Shown here one piece after another: positions 45,522-57,539 of a DNA stretch of 64,000 nucleotides (position 1 is its first letter; each line of letters opens with the position of its first letter). A program made the translations under genes and the position numbers. Source of the DNA: Ambrosia x helenae. Lineage: Eukaryota; Streptophyta; Magnoliopsida; Asterales; Asteraceae. The stretch lies in NCBI GenBank assembly GCA_030844895.1, contig CM061229.1, forward strand, positions 124,261,682 to 124,325,681, written 5' to 3'. Below the pieces are notes generated by a model. The model was given only the letters and a program-made list of their open reading frames with translations, had not been told where the DNA came from and made no database searches.

Positions 45522-45561
45522 GAATACAAAGTTATTTTTACTATAATTTTTGACCAAAACA

Positions 45562-47739
45562 GTAACAGCAGCACTTACCTCACCAAATTCAAGATCTGGA
45601 TCTTGGTATTCCAAACAATATCTCATATCTTCAGTGATAAAGATATCTCTGAACTTCTCAATTAATTCTACAGTCACAAAGCCACGCTTCAGCATTCTTT
45701 TCAATTTTTCCTTTTCAGCATCAGTCATTTCTCCTAACTTCTTGATACTCGAAACGGATTTGTCTTCTTGAGTCTTTTCATGCTTCTCAAAGGAATAATT
45801 ATCAGCATCATCATCAGATTCTTTTGAACTAGCAGATTTCTCTTTATTCAAACCATCACCACCTGATGCATCATCATTATCATCATCATCTGAATCATCA
45901 TCTTTGTCAGTTCCATTGTAATCAACATGTTCTTCATCATCCTCTTCTTCCTCTTCCTATTCATCAACACCTTTCAATTGAGGTGCTTTTGAATACAAAT
46001 CATCAATAATCTCCCTCAATTTCTTGTTTTCTTTCTCCACCAACATGATTCTCTTTGCATTCTTTTTGCTAGAGTCTTTCAGTTCAACATTTTCAATCTG
46101 GAGACTGGTTACTTCTTCTTCTAGTTTTTCTTGTCTTTATTTAGACTTAATAACAACCTCAAGCATGTCTTTCTCGTTTTCTCTCATCTGATTGATTTCA
46201 TTCTCATGTTTAATGAAAAACTTCATCATCTTTCCAATCCGTTGATTAACCAAGTACATCACATCATCTGAAATAGTAACATTTGGTTGTGAACTTGATT
46301 CTCTTTGAGGTTTAGTAACAGGTGATTTGTTTAAACTTGACAAGATAGTCTTCAATGATTTAGAAACCGAATCGGGATTTTGTTGAACTTCTGTTTCTGC
46401 CACAACTTTTTTCTTCTTAGCTGTTGGAGATTTAATCTGTGGAGATAAAGCTTGAGGAACTTTCTTTCGCTTAAGCAATAGATCAAGGTCTTTCTGCCTT
46501 TTCGTTTTTGAAGACTCTCTCTTTGACATTGTCTTTATACGTCCATGTTTGTTCGTTATAGGTGCAACTAGAGAACTAGACAAATCAACATCATCATCAA
46601 TAATCAATTGCTTATTTTCCTCAACGTATCCTCTGCTCAGCTGTTCTTCAACAATTTTATCAATTGGATTGGGAGTACTCAAATCTCCAGCGGCCTTGGG
46701 ATTCATCTCCTTCACAGTTTCCTCATCAGAATCACATTCTTCATCAGTTTTTGTGTCTTCATCAACTAGCATAGTCTTTGCCTTTCCTTTCATCTTCTCC
46801 TTAGACACATCCTCAATCTCTTTCCCTTTCTTCTTTAATTTAGCCCTTTGTTGATTACTTGCCGTTTAGCTTTCTCTCCCTTCTTCACAGGTACTAGCAG
46901 AGAGTCTAATTCAGAATCACTGTTATCATGTCTGACTTGGTCTTTATCAGGAGCAACATAACCAGGAGTAATCAAATGTACAAACAATCTCCTATTTGGT
47001 GGTTTCAATTCTTTTCCCTTATAGGTTCTCATTCTGTTCAAAGTCATTTCGTTCATATGTTCCTGATTCACAATCATTGTAGGATCTCTCACCAAAGTTG
47101 AATATTTCTTGTCAAAGATCATCTACAGAAACCTTGGGTACATCAGGAACTTATCTGTCTTTGTTCCATCAAAGACTTCCTTCATGTGATGAAAAAGCAT
47201 TCCTAAGCCATTATAATCTTTGGTCAAGATCAAGGAAACTGCAAACGAGCTAATTTTATCTCTCAAAACATCAAAACCTCCTCGGATAGGACCAACACAT
47301 GGATCAGCACATGCAAAAGACACTTGAACGGAGGGGAAACATTTGCTTTGTTTAGCTGACATTCAGTAATGGGTGCAAAGTACTTCATTCTCAGAAAACA
47401 ACTCCTCTGCACAGACCATGGTAGTTTGATAGGGTCTTTCTCTTTATCTGTCAACTTCAATACTCTTCTGAAATCAGCTTCTCCAACAAGTATGTCCATT
47501 CCTTGAATCTTGTTGTGAACCACCAACTTTCCTTCCCAGAAGGTTCAAGCAGCATTCTTCCAAAATTCCTCTTGGTGGTCTTTGTATATAGTGTGTTGTT
47601 GGGCAATGGCATAAACTATCCTGGATCTCCTCGATGATCCCTCTGAATTCATCATATTTCTCATCCACATCACCAATATACGCATAATAATTATGCTTCT
47701 TTTCAAATCTAAGTTCTTTTGGTGCTTTTGTTTTGCCAT
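45562..47739 (-). pseudogene. env-like ORF of X2, 5' half
   Basis: This is the first part of the X2 env-like protein, continued at 21382. Blocks in order: the N-terminal domain (MAKQKHQKN, then a region parallel to FWNN..., 47739-47380, frame-broken), GPIRGGFDVLRDKISSFAVSLIL and TDKFLMYPRFL (47360-47123), MIFDKKYSTLV...HMNEMTLNRM (47122 on), a lysine-rich linker (46808-46137), a coiled coil and an acidic D/E-rich stretch (about 45860-45970) and GEVSAAV (45580-45562). At least five frame breaks are present. MYPRFLQMIFDKKY-type motifs are frequent in Asteraceae retroelement ORFs. Ends exactly at the gtaac duplication. Confidence 0.78.
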
Positions 47740-48648
47740 TTTATCTGTTTATACAAAAAAAAACAAAAAACATATGAGTTCGGATTGAAAAATCGTCAAA
47801 AATCAAAACTTTGTCAAATTCATCAGTTGGTTCGACCTATCGAAAATCCAAACCAGTTTCTATAAGCCCGAATGAATCAAAAAATGATTCATTCGACCTT
47901 TTAAAACTTCATTCGACCCCTCGAAAGGTTCGAATGAAACTGGTCATAATTCAAAATTTAAATTCCTTGATTTAGCCAGTTTTAATCACTGATTTGATTG
48001 TATTGTGTTCTAACATGTCCGACTAAAGCTAATTTACCATCAATTTTAATAAAGAACACATAATTGATTGTTTTCCACAAAAACTAGGGTTTTAAGAATC
48101 AAAATTATTAAACAGTTGTTTGTAATCCTAGTTTTTGATCATTTCACCCCCTAAAACACCTGATTAATGTTTGTCAATCAAAAAATTATGTTCAAAACAC
48201 GTCCAAATGGTCCAATCATTATTCTAGGGTTTCGTCCCTAAAAACTCGATTTCTGATCTGTTTATCGGATAAAAACCTGCAATAATCAAGAATCATATAC
48301 CTTATGATGCCAGTAACAAGATTATATGATCTAAATGGACAGGAAAAATATCGGGTTAGAGAGAATCAAGGATTGGTAATAGTACACATGATGGAATAAT
48401 TAGGTTCGAATGGATAGTTCAGCTTTATATAGAGAAGTTGGTTTGACCTTTGTTGGGTTCGAATGAATACAAAAATTTTGGTTTGGGGCTACTGAAAGCA
48501 CGAATCAAAATACTTGGGTTTGATTGAAAAGTTTTAACAAACCCAAGTTCATTCAACCTAGTTAAAGGCACGAATCAACTTTCAAAATATTCATTCGACC
48601 TAACAAAAGGGCAAATGGAAATTTTGTAAAATTGATTTTTACCAAAAT
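47740..48648 (-). promoter_or_regulatory. spacer upstream of the X2 env-like ORF
   Basis: Non-coding, homologous in order to 52768-53700 of X1. It contains about ten copies of CATTCGACC / GGTCGAATG-like words (47830-48610). It is cut at 48648 by the end of the X1 LTR; aaaat (48644-48648) would be the X1 target sequence. Confidence 0.6.
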
Positions 48649-49141
48649 TGTGGAAGGATCGGTTTTGATGAAAACAACTATATGATCATACAAGTAGAAC
48701 AATCTAGGTGCGAAAACCCTAGATCGTATACAAAATGATATAGATCAAATCAAACACAATCAATCACCTTTTCAATCATGATTTCATTCATAAACATGTT
48801 AATATTGCTTTACAATTTGGTTTATAATGAAATAACACAATACTAGAACCTTCCTGAACTCTAGAGAGAGTAAACACAAAACACACTGGACCAAATGACA
48901 AAAGTTAATAACTAAACAAAATTTTCTGCTTATATAGACCTGCACATTCGATCTCTCGACTAGGTCGAATGTGTACCTTCGACCTATAACATATCTCGAA
49001 CAAACATAAGTCTTCTGAAGTCTTCCTTCAACCATTTCAATCTTCCTTCGACCTATGTAATAGCTTCCTTCGACCCCACGTATTCAACAAAAAGACTTGT
49101 ATTGACAATCCAAAGCATTACTCGCATTTCATGCATCTACA
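48649..49141 (-). mobile_element. 3' LTR of Copia X1
   Basis: 493 bp, TGTAGATGCATG (49141) to ...GATCCTTCCACA (48649), minus strand, after the tract CGAGGGGGAGTT. TATA box TATATAAG (minus) at about 48928-48936. Several ...TTCGACC... words at 48945-49080. Confidence 0.82.
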
Positions 49142-49154
49142 AACTCCCCCTCGA

Positions 49155-52100
49155 CTATTGCTTTGATTGTTGACGTTCATAGTCCATCTGTTTGTTCATC
49201 AACTTGATATGGAGAATCTTTTTCTGCTCTTTGCTCATCTCCGGCTCTGGTTTAGGTTTTGTTGATCTTTTCTTCAATTCATTAACTTTCACATACTTAC
49301 TCAACTTCTTGTCATAATCACACTCTGCGTTTACATCCCAGGCAAAACTCAAACATACGACTCGATGATATTTCATTGCTTGCTCACCGTCCTTCTCCTC
49401 ACAGTAAATCGGATTGTAGTAAAGCATGATGATGTCTTCGTATGAACAGTTGATAAGCCACATAGGGTCAAATATGTGCATCTTCTTGTACTCACCCCTT
49501 TTGTCTTTCAGCAAGATGACAGCTTCAGAAGTTCTCCAATCATAATACCACATCACAAATTCTGTGCTGAAATGTTGCTGAATAGGCATCAAAGGAATAC
49601 GTTTCAGCACAGTCGGTGGTTTATACTTCAAAGTTACCTTGTTCAGCCCAGTAATCGGATCAACTTCTTTATGAACTTTCCTGATTGGATACCGAGGCCT
49701 GAACACATTCCATCTCGTTCTACTCTCTCTTCTCATTCTATCAGCAAAATAACCAACAACATGGTTATTAACAAATGCATCACTCATAGTATGTCTACAA
49801 ATATCTCGCACAGCCCAGTACGGTAATGTCTTTATATCATGGAATCTATGAAAATACAGAATTCCTTTCTCCCATTTCACAGCAACACACCGTAACTGTC
49901 TAAGATATTTCCAGCCCAGAGCTCTACCTTTAAATAGCTCATTGTGATACTTGTAGAAACCTCCCTGTACTTCTGTTTTCGGTTGGTTAGCTTCTTTCTC
50001 TTTCAATCTTTTCAATAAACTCTTCAAATCATTAGATTGTTGAACATTCGGCATCTGATTAGCATCATTCTTGAATACTTCATCAATAAATTTCTTACTT
50101 TTCTTCTCAGCAAGTTTTTCAGCTTGTTCAAGAGATTCTTCATTAAACTCAGGAATCGCATCTTCCTGTTTGTCTCTAAAATACTTAGGATATTCTTCAC
50201 TTGTAATATCCTCTATTTCAATGTCTTCAAATACAAGCGTATCTCTATCATCAGAATGATTACCCACATCTTTTTCAGGAATGTAAGGAATCTCATTATC
50301 ATTCATCAATTCTTCAAGAGATTTTCCTACCTGCTTTGCCAATCCTTGTAGAATCTCTTTGGAAACTTCTGCCGAAACTTCACCATCCTCTAAATCAAGA
50401 TCATTATACTCCAATTTAAACTTCATATCATCATATTCAAAGATTTCTGGAAATTTTCCAGTCAGCTCAATGGTCCAAACATTCTGCATAAGCATCTGAC
50501 GATACAAGTTCTTATCTTCATCAGAAAAGGCTCTAATCTTCTCAGTCCAAAAAATACTATCATCATCAGTATTTCCACTAGGTGTCTTTTTGGAACTAGA
50601 CTCACCTGTATCTTTCTTATCAGACTCTCTTTTCTTATACCTGTACTTGTCAGTATCATCATCATCTTCATCAGAACTGCCATCATCATCCCCTTTATCA
50701 TCTTTCTTCGTACCACTCTTATCACCAACATCATCATCATCATCATCTGATGAATCATCAAAGTCATCATCATCTTTATCATCTTTTTCAGAATTAGACG
50801 GCTCATAGTCAACCTGCTCCTCTTCTTCCTCTTTATCTTCTTCTCCTTCTTTTAACTGTGGAGCTTTACCATAAAGTTCATCAATCATTTTCCTCAAACC
50901 TTTGTTGGTTTACTTAATTTCTTTGTTCTCATTCTGTAAATATTTAATTCTTCGTGTATTCCTCTGTCCATGAGCTAACAACTTCTTATTTTCTTCTTGA
51001 AGCTCATTGATCTTAGCTTCCAGCTCATCTTGATTTGCTTTGGATGATACAACGATCTTTAACATAGTTTCTTCATTCCTTTTCAGCTTCTCAATCTGCT
51101 GTTGTTGCTCATTGAACGCTTTCATCATATCTGCAATCTTTTGGTTAACTACTTCCATAACATCACCAGAAACAGTAACCTAAGGTGAAGATGCCTCAGC
51201 AACAGGAGACTTTTTCTTCTGAAATTGCTTCAACACATTCTCCAAAGTTGTTTCAAAATCTGGAGGAGGATTCACCGATGTTTCTTGAACGGATTTCTTC
51301 TTTTTCTTAGCAACCGGGGATGTCAAAGGTGTGGTAGCTTTAGAACTTCCAATTTCAGGAACTTTCTTCCCAGCAATCAACAATTCTACTTCTCTATCTC
51401 TTTTCTTTTTCGGGTTATCTCTTTTAGCCATTGATTTGAACTTAGGCTTCTTAATCTTTCCTCCAACAACAGGTGATCCACCAAAGTCTAGATTATTAAT
51501 CCAAGATCTAGTTCTCCTTCTTCTACAGCAATTGGACTCTTCTGTCGTTGATCTTCTATGGCTTTGTTCAAACTTTCAATCTCACCAGCCTCAGTGGCCT
51601 TGGGCTTAGTGGATTTTATGTTTTCATTACCCGAATCCCATTCTTCCTCGTCTTGAGTCTCTTCAGAATCTATCGACTCTTCATCAACAAGCATAGTCTT
51701 GGTTTTACCAGTTTTCTTCTTTGCAACACTCTTTTGCCTCTTCTGTTCAACTTCCACAATCTTTGCTTTGCCCTTCCAGATTTAGCACCTTTGTTAATCA
51801 CCTGACATTTTCTTTTTGCATCAGAATTAACTGGAAATAAAGGGTCATCAGTATCAGATTCACTATCAGCATTCCTTGCTTTGTTTTGACCTGGATCCTT
51901 GTAACCTGGATTGTTCAAGTGTCCAAACAAATTCTTGAATGGAGGTATTTCATTCTCTAGAACACCCTTCTACCCTTTCATCCTGCTCAACGTGCTCAGG
52001 TTCATATGATGTTGAACTACAACCTGCTTGGGATCTTTCTTCAAATTTGGATACTTCTTGTCAAAAATCATCTATAGAAATCTTGGATACATTAGTAACT

Positions 52101-52767
52101 TATCAGTTTTCAGTCCCTTCAATACTTCTAGCATGTGATCAAAAATCATTCCTGATACATTGAATGGCTTGTTTAGAATCAATGCAACCACCAAAGAACA
52201 TATACTCTTCCTCATCACATCATAACCACCACGAACTGGTCCAAAAACATGCAAGATCACATGTGCTAAATACTTGAACTGTGGACACAGTTTGGCCTTG
52301 TGTAATAATCCATCTGTGATAGGACAATTGTATTTCATTCTTTGAAAACACAATCTTTTTTCAATCCATGAAATCTCTCTGGGATAAATAGAAGAATCTT
52401 GTAACAATAAAGCTTCACGAATGTCATCTTCAGTCACTAGAGCAAGCTCTCCCTGAATTTTACTATGTATAGCTGTTTTGTTGTCCCAAAAGTCAATCAC
52501 AACATTATTCCAGAAGTCTACTTGATGATCTTTGTAAATGGATGTTGTTGTAGCAAGAGCATAAATCAACCGGCTTTGTTGTAAGAATTCGACAATCCCA
52601 GCAAATTCAACATGTTGCTTTACCTCTCCAATGAACGCACAACAGTTATGAGCTTCTTCAAACAGCAACTCTTTTTCTTTGGATGTTTCTTGTTCAGCAA
52701 CTTGTTTCTTAGGATTTTGTTGTTCAGCCATTAAAAACAGCAAAACAATGAACATGAAATTTATCAA
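49155..52767 (-). pseudogene. env-like ORF of X1
   Basis: About 1,200 codons can be followed. The N-terminal domain (52731-52075; start MAEQQNPKKQ, or 52767 with a hydrophobic MINFMFIVLLFL extension) contains IYKDHQVDFWNNV, FGPVRGGYDVMRKS and TDKLLMYPRFL. A stop at 52072-52074 is followed by MIFDKKYPNLKKD, then several frame breaks (51930-50910, lysine-rich and coiled coil). The last 580 codons (50897-49155) are open: an aspartate-rich block with runs of D, IPYIPEKD, FHRFHDIKTLPYWAVRDICRH, KYKPPTVLKRIPLMPIQQHF and WYYDWRTSEAV. It parallels the X2 protein. Function unknown; the acidic middle and coiled coils argue against a classical envelope glycoprotein. Confidence 0.78.
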
Positions 52768-54948
52768 AATTCGGACAAAATTTGAAATTTGGTCAAAACT
52801 CCTTTCTTCGACCCATACGGAGGTTCGAATGAAGAAATTTGGTGGTTCAAATGAGGAAATCAGACTTGAATGAGAAAAATCATAAATATAAAATGTTCAT
52901 TCGACCTAAAATTTACCTTCGACCCTCAAACAATCACATTTGACCTTTAAAAGTTTCATTCGACCCCTTCAAGATGGTCGAATCTGACTGTTTGATTTTC
53001 AAAATCACCACATCAAAATCCGACCATGATAAACTCCTCATTTTGATTTGTTTACAACCTAACAAGGCCGACTAACAATAAACAAAGATCAATTTTAACA
53101 AACAAACTATTTTTGATGATTTTTATTTAAAATCTAAGGTTTATAATATTTAAATCGTCGATCCAGTTCTATGTTGTGTTTTAATCCTAGATTTTTGGAT
53201 TTTCTCCCCCCTAAAACCATCAAAAATGGTTTGTCTATCACCAATTGTTCAAAAACAGATCATACTAAAGTCCAATTTGGGTCCTAGGGTTCCAGGAACA
53301 AAAATGAAGAATCTGAACTTGTTATGCATCCATTACCTGTATATTATATATAGAAATGATCAGGAACTGATAAGGAACAAGATTATGGAATGAAAATAGC
53401 AAAGACAACAAGGTGACTTTATCTCAGAATTTTTGAAAAAAAATTATGAGAGTTCTAATGAGGGGTGTGGAATATATATAGACTCTACATTCGACCCTGT
53501 TATGGGCTTGAATGAGAAACTTCACTCCTCCTTCGACCCTAGTTAAAGGCTCGAAAGAAGCTGAAGGGTTCGAATGAACAAAATTCATTAAAACACTCTC
53601 ATTCGACCACATTTTTTAGGTTCGAATGAAGACACAAATGCTCTTTCGACCCACCGAAGGGGCGAATGAACATTTGGAATGTTGAAAATTTCACCAAATT
53701 TCAAATTCGAATTCCATGTTGTCAATTTTGATCATTTCAACCTTCAAACATCCATCATTTTACATTTAAATGTCACAAAATCAAATTGGTTTGTCAAACT
53801 TCAGAAAATCATCATCAATCACCATCGGTTATATAAAATAAAGCAGAAATGTAAAATCTTTTGGATTTTTTGAAATTTTTGTTAAAACACACGAATTTTT
53901 TTTTTGAGTTTTTGTATATGAGAACTAAATCAACAGAAAGCATTAAAATTTTTGTGATTTTCCGGTAAGAGGATCATATCAGTTTCTGAGAAATCACATC
54001 GCACCATTGTTCTTTTATATTTAAACTTTAACTGACACTGTAATTTTGGCAACTGCCGATATTGTTATCCATATAAACTCACATGCAGACTGTTATGCAA
54101 TGCTTTAGACTAATACTGCTATATATATATATATATATATATTATAAACCAGTTCACCTTTGGTTCCCACACACATGACATACTCCCGTATCAAGGAATT
54201 TTGCATAAATACTCATTGTAATGCGTGATTATGCTATTGTTATCTGAATTACAAGGTATGAGGCACAGAGGTGTACAGGTCAGCAAATCAATGCTACAGA
54301 GTAACATGTGCACTCTACCATGTTGAGGTCTAATATCAATCATGATTTGCATCAATGATTAGATACGATGCATTAGATAATCTTTGATTATCATCATACA
54401 ATTAAAGTTCCTCAATTTGGTAACTTTTGGGTTTGGCATGAAAGCTATTTTATAAAGATACACTATCTGATCTAGCCCGTAAAACCTTATGACAGAAGAT
54501 CAGAAAGGCTATCCCCAGATAACTAATAACATAACGACCCGAAACCTCCGAACTTTGTACAAACCCTATCAAACGAAATTACGGTACCAAGACCATATGC
54601 CCATGAGGTGTTCATTCACATAGCAAACAGTTTGATATGTATGTATCAGGCACGCAGTAATAAGTCTAAGAAGCCTATCAACACATCACACAGAATCAAC
54701 AGTTATCAAGCATTTTTATATTTTCAATTCTCCAGCATGCAATAGATCCTCACTGATGTACTGTCATTTCCTTTTTTCTCCTGGAAAATCATTTTGGGTT
54801 TTTCTGTTTTTTATGGCTTTTTGACTTTTTCAATGTTTTTGGTTTTTCTAAAAAAAAAACTCCCCCTGAAATTGTAAAACATATTTTTGGATTTTTAATT
54901 TTTCTGAAAAACAGTAAAAACTAACAAAGTGATAAACCGAGGTGACGA
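52768..54948 (-). other. spacer between RNase H and env-like ORF of X1
   Basis: No gene. CATTCGACC / GGTCGAATG words cluster at 52800-53660, next to the ORF. A (TA)n run lies at about 54119-54143 and an A9 run with ctccccctgaa, a polypurine-like tract on the minus strand, near 54853-54872. The rest is AT-rich. Confidence 0.6.
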
Positions 54949-56820
54949 TTAGTCTTGTTTTTCTTTTATACCATTAGCTTTTAATAAAAATTCAAATCTT
55001 GATCTGTCAAAAGCTTTGGTAAAAAGATCAGCCCTCTGATAGTCAATGTGGATTTTGACCATATCAATCAGACCTTTAGCGTAGCAATCACAGATAAAGT
55101 GATATTTAATCCAAATGTGCTTAGCCTTAGAATGATTAACATTGTCTTTAGTGAGTGCGATAGCGACTTCATTGTCACAATGTATTAGGGTTTTAAGAAA
55201 TTGCAAACCGTAGTCGCGCATTTGCTGTTGAATCCACAAAACCTGTGAGCAGCAACTCGAGGCTGCCACATATTCGGCTTCACATGTATATAAAGCAACT
55301 GCAGTTTGTTTCTTGCACTGCCAGGTCACGATCCTGCTCCCCAGAAATTGACATACAGCCGATGTGGATTTTGCATCTTTGTCGCATCCGCCAAAATCTG
55401 CATCATTAAAAGCAATAAAGTCAAAACTATCATCATTAGGGTACCATAGTCCACGCGAGGGACAACCCTCCAGATATCTCAGGATTCATTTGATAGCTGC
55501 CAGATGACTCTGTTTCGGCTTCGATTGGAATCTAGCACAGAGACATGTTGCGAACATTATGTCTGGACGAGATGCAGTCAGGTACATCAAAGAGCCGACG
55601 ATAGCTCTATATGTGAAGGGATCTGTAAGCTCCCCCTTAGCGTCAACTCCAATCCCGTGATTAGGTTGAATTAGGGTATCCATAGGCTTTGAATCTTCCA
55701 TCTGGAACCGACTCAAGACTTCAGATACATATTTTGTCTGGTGAATAAAAATGCCAAGAAAAACTGCATTTCCCCATTGCACTTATCTCGAACTTTTCCT
55801 GCATGACTCGTTCAAATTCTCTGCATAAAAGTTCATTAGTAGAACCAAAAATAATATCGTCAACATATATCTGAACAAGAAGCAAGTCACCCTCTGTTCT
55901 TTTTGTAAACAGGGTACAGTCTACCAAACCTCGTTTGAATCCCTTTGAAAGTAGGTACGTGATTAGCTCCTCATACCATTGTCGTGGAGCTTGGTGCAAA
56001 CCATAAAGTGCTTTGTTGAGAACGTAAACCTTATCCCGGTGGATAGGATCTTCAAAGCCTGGTGGTTGACCAACATATACCTCTTCCTTGACCACACCAT
56101 ACAGAAAGGCACTCTTGACATCCATCTGATACACCTTAAATTTCTTGTATGATGCATACGCAAGAAACATTCTGATTGCTTCAATGCACGCAACAGGTGC
56201 ATAGACTTCATTATAGTCAATTCCTTCCGTTTGACGAAAACCTTGTACAACCAATCGATCTTTGTTCGTAACAATCACTCCTCGATCGTCCTTGTTACAC
56301 TTGAATACCCACTTGGTACCAATCTTCTTCCTTCCTGGATGTAAATCTGTAAGTCTCCAAATTCCCAGTTTCTGAAACTGTAAAAGTTCCTACTGCATAG
56401 CCTCAACCCAATTGTCATCTTGTAATGCATCGTTGTATGTCCGCAGCTCAACCTGTGAAACATAACAAGCAAAAGACCAGTAATTTTGACAACCAGATTT
56501 TTAAATTTTAGCGTACAGGGCTAGGGCTCCAATATTATCATGTGAAGTTGCTCGATGAAGTTGTCCTCTAGTCATGACACTGCTTTCGGGGTCACTAATA
56601 ACCTGCTCAAGTGGATGAATCTGATGAATCCGAGATTCCGGATGATAAGGAACTTGAACTCTCGTTTGAGTAGTTAGATATTCTGCCATATCCAGATCAT
56701 TACCCGTATTTCATGATGAAGCAACATCTGGATTTGGGTTCACTGGTGGTTCCTCCGTAGCATGATCTAGAATAGCATCACTGAAAATGTCATCTTCAAC
56801 TTCTGATTCAGATGAGTCAA
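54949..56820 (-). pseudogene. reverse transcriptase and RNase H of Copia X1
   Basis: The RT starts in broken frames at 56690-56280, then is open (56278-55721): LVVQGFRQTEGIDYNEVYAP, VYQMDVKSAFLYG, ALYGLHQAPRQWY and the catalytic YVDDIIFG (about 55868-55845). A frameshift near 55765 and a stop near 55485 precede RNase H, with E (YTCEAEYVAAS), D (HCDNEVAIAL) and end RADLFTKAFDRSRFEFLL at 54949. It is broken but fairly complete. The linker before it was split by CACTA G. Confidence 0.87.
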
Positions 56821-57539
56821 GAGTAGTAGAAGCTTCTTGAAAAAACTCTTCTTCCACTACAAGAAATTGGGATGTTTACCCACACATAATTTACCTACAC
56901 ATGTAAATGTGTGGGTAAATGCCTACACATGTTATTATATGTGTGGGTAATGGTTGATGATGTTTTTTTTTCATAATGGCCAACACTTAATATGTGTTGG
57001 TAATGGTTTTTACCCACATTTGGCGTTGGTGGGGAATTTTTTCACAAAAACTTGCAATCAGTTAAATGATACATTACCTACACATGTGAAAAATTTTCGT
57101 TATGTGTAGGTAAATTATCTACATATGTGTAAGAACAGATATATGTGTGAGTAATTGATTATTTTACCAACACATAATACATGTAAATAAATATGTAGCT
57201 ACGCTATGTAAACAAAATTTTTAATTTTATTTTTAAAAAATGACGTGGCAAAATAAATAGCTACACATATTGAAAAATTGTACAATACATGTGGATATTG
57301 GATACATGAGTAAGTAAATAGTCTTTTATTTTAGTTTTCTGGAAATGACGTGGCAAAATAAATAGCTACACATATAAAAATATACAATATTTTTATATAC
57401 TCGATACATAAGTAAGTAATCAATTTTTATTTTATTGTTTGAATATGATGTGGCGAAATAATTGCCTACACATATATTAAAATGTTTGATATGTGTAGAT
57501 AATGGAAACATATAATCCGATCTAACTGCGTCTGTCAAT

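Larger units (their letters stand above)
21383..45561 (+). mobile_element. Ty3/gypsy Tat-type element D, heavily nested
   Basis: The ends are TGTTGAGGGTGAAAATCC at 21383 and ...GACCAAAACA at 45561, flanked by gtaac (21378-21382 and 45562-45566). This duplication also joins the two halves of the X2 env-like ORF in frame. Inside, from left to right, are: a 153-bp piece of 5' LTR, Copia E, an inverted-repeat block with an inverted gypsy integrase, the antisense gene 34896-36539, a polypurine tract and the 3' LTR, which is itself split by element F. The gag, protease and RT of D are missing. The first 153 bp of the two LTRs differ at about six positions, so D is clearly older than F. Confidence 0.85.
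36819..45561 (+). mobile_element. 3' LTR of element D, split by element F
   Basis: The LTR runs from TGTTAAGGG (36819) to 37781, then resumes at 45522 and ends at 45561: about 1.0 kb without the insertion, the gaata at 37777-37781 being repeated at 45522-45526. A TATA box, tatataaatggg, is at about 37300-37311. CATCC(C/T)GAGGAT words occur at about 37591-37650. Confidence 0.82.

Noticed and set aside
45562..45580. A splice donor (GTAAGT) in the X2 env-like ORF
   Set aside because: The match is within codons conserved with the X1 copy, and the apparent loss of homology after it is explained by the D insertion.
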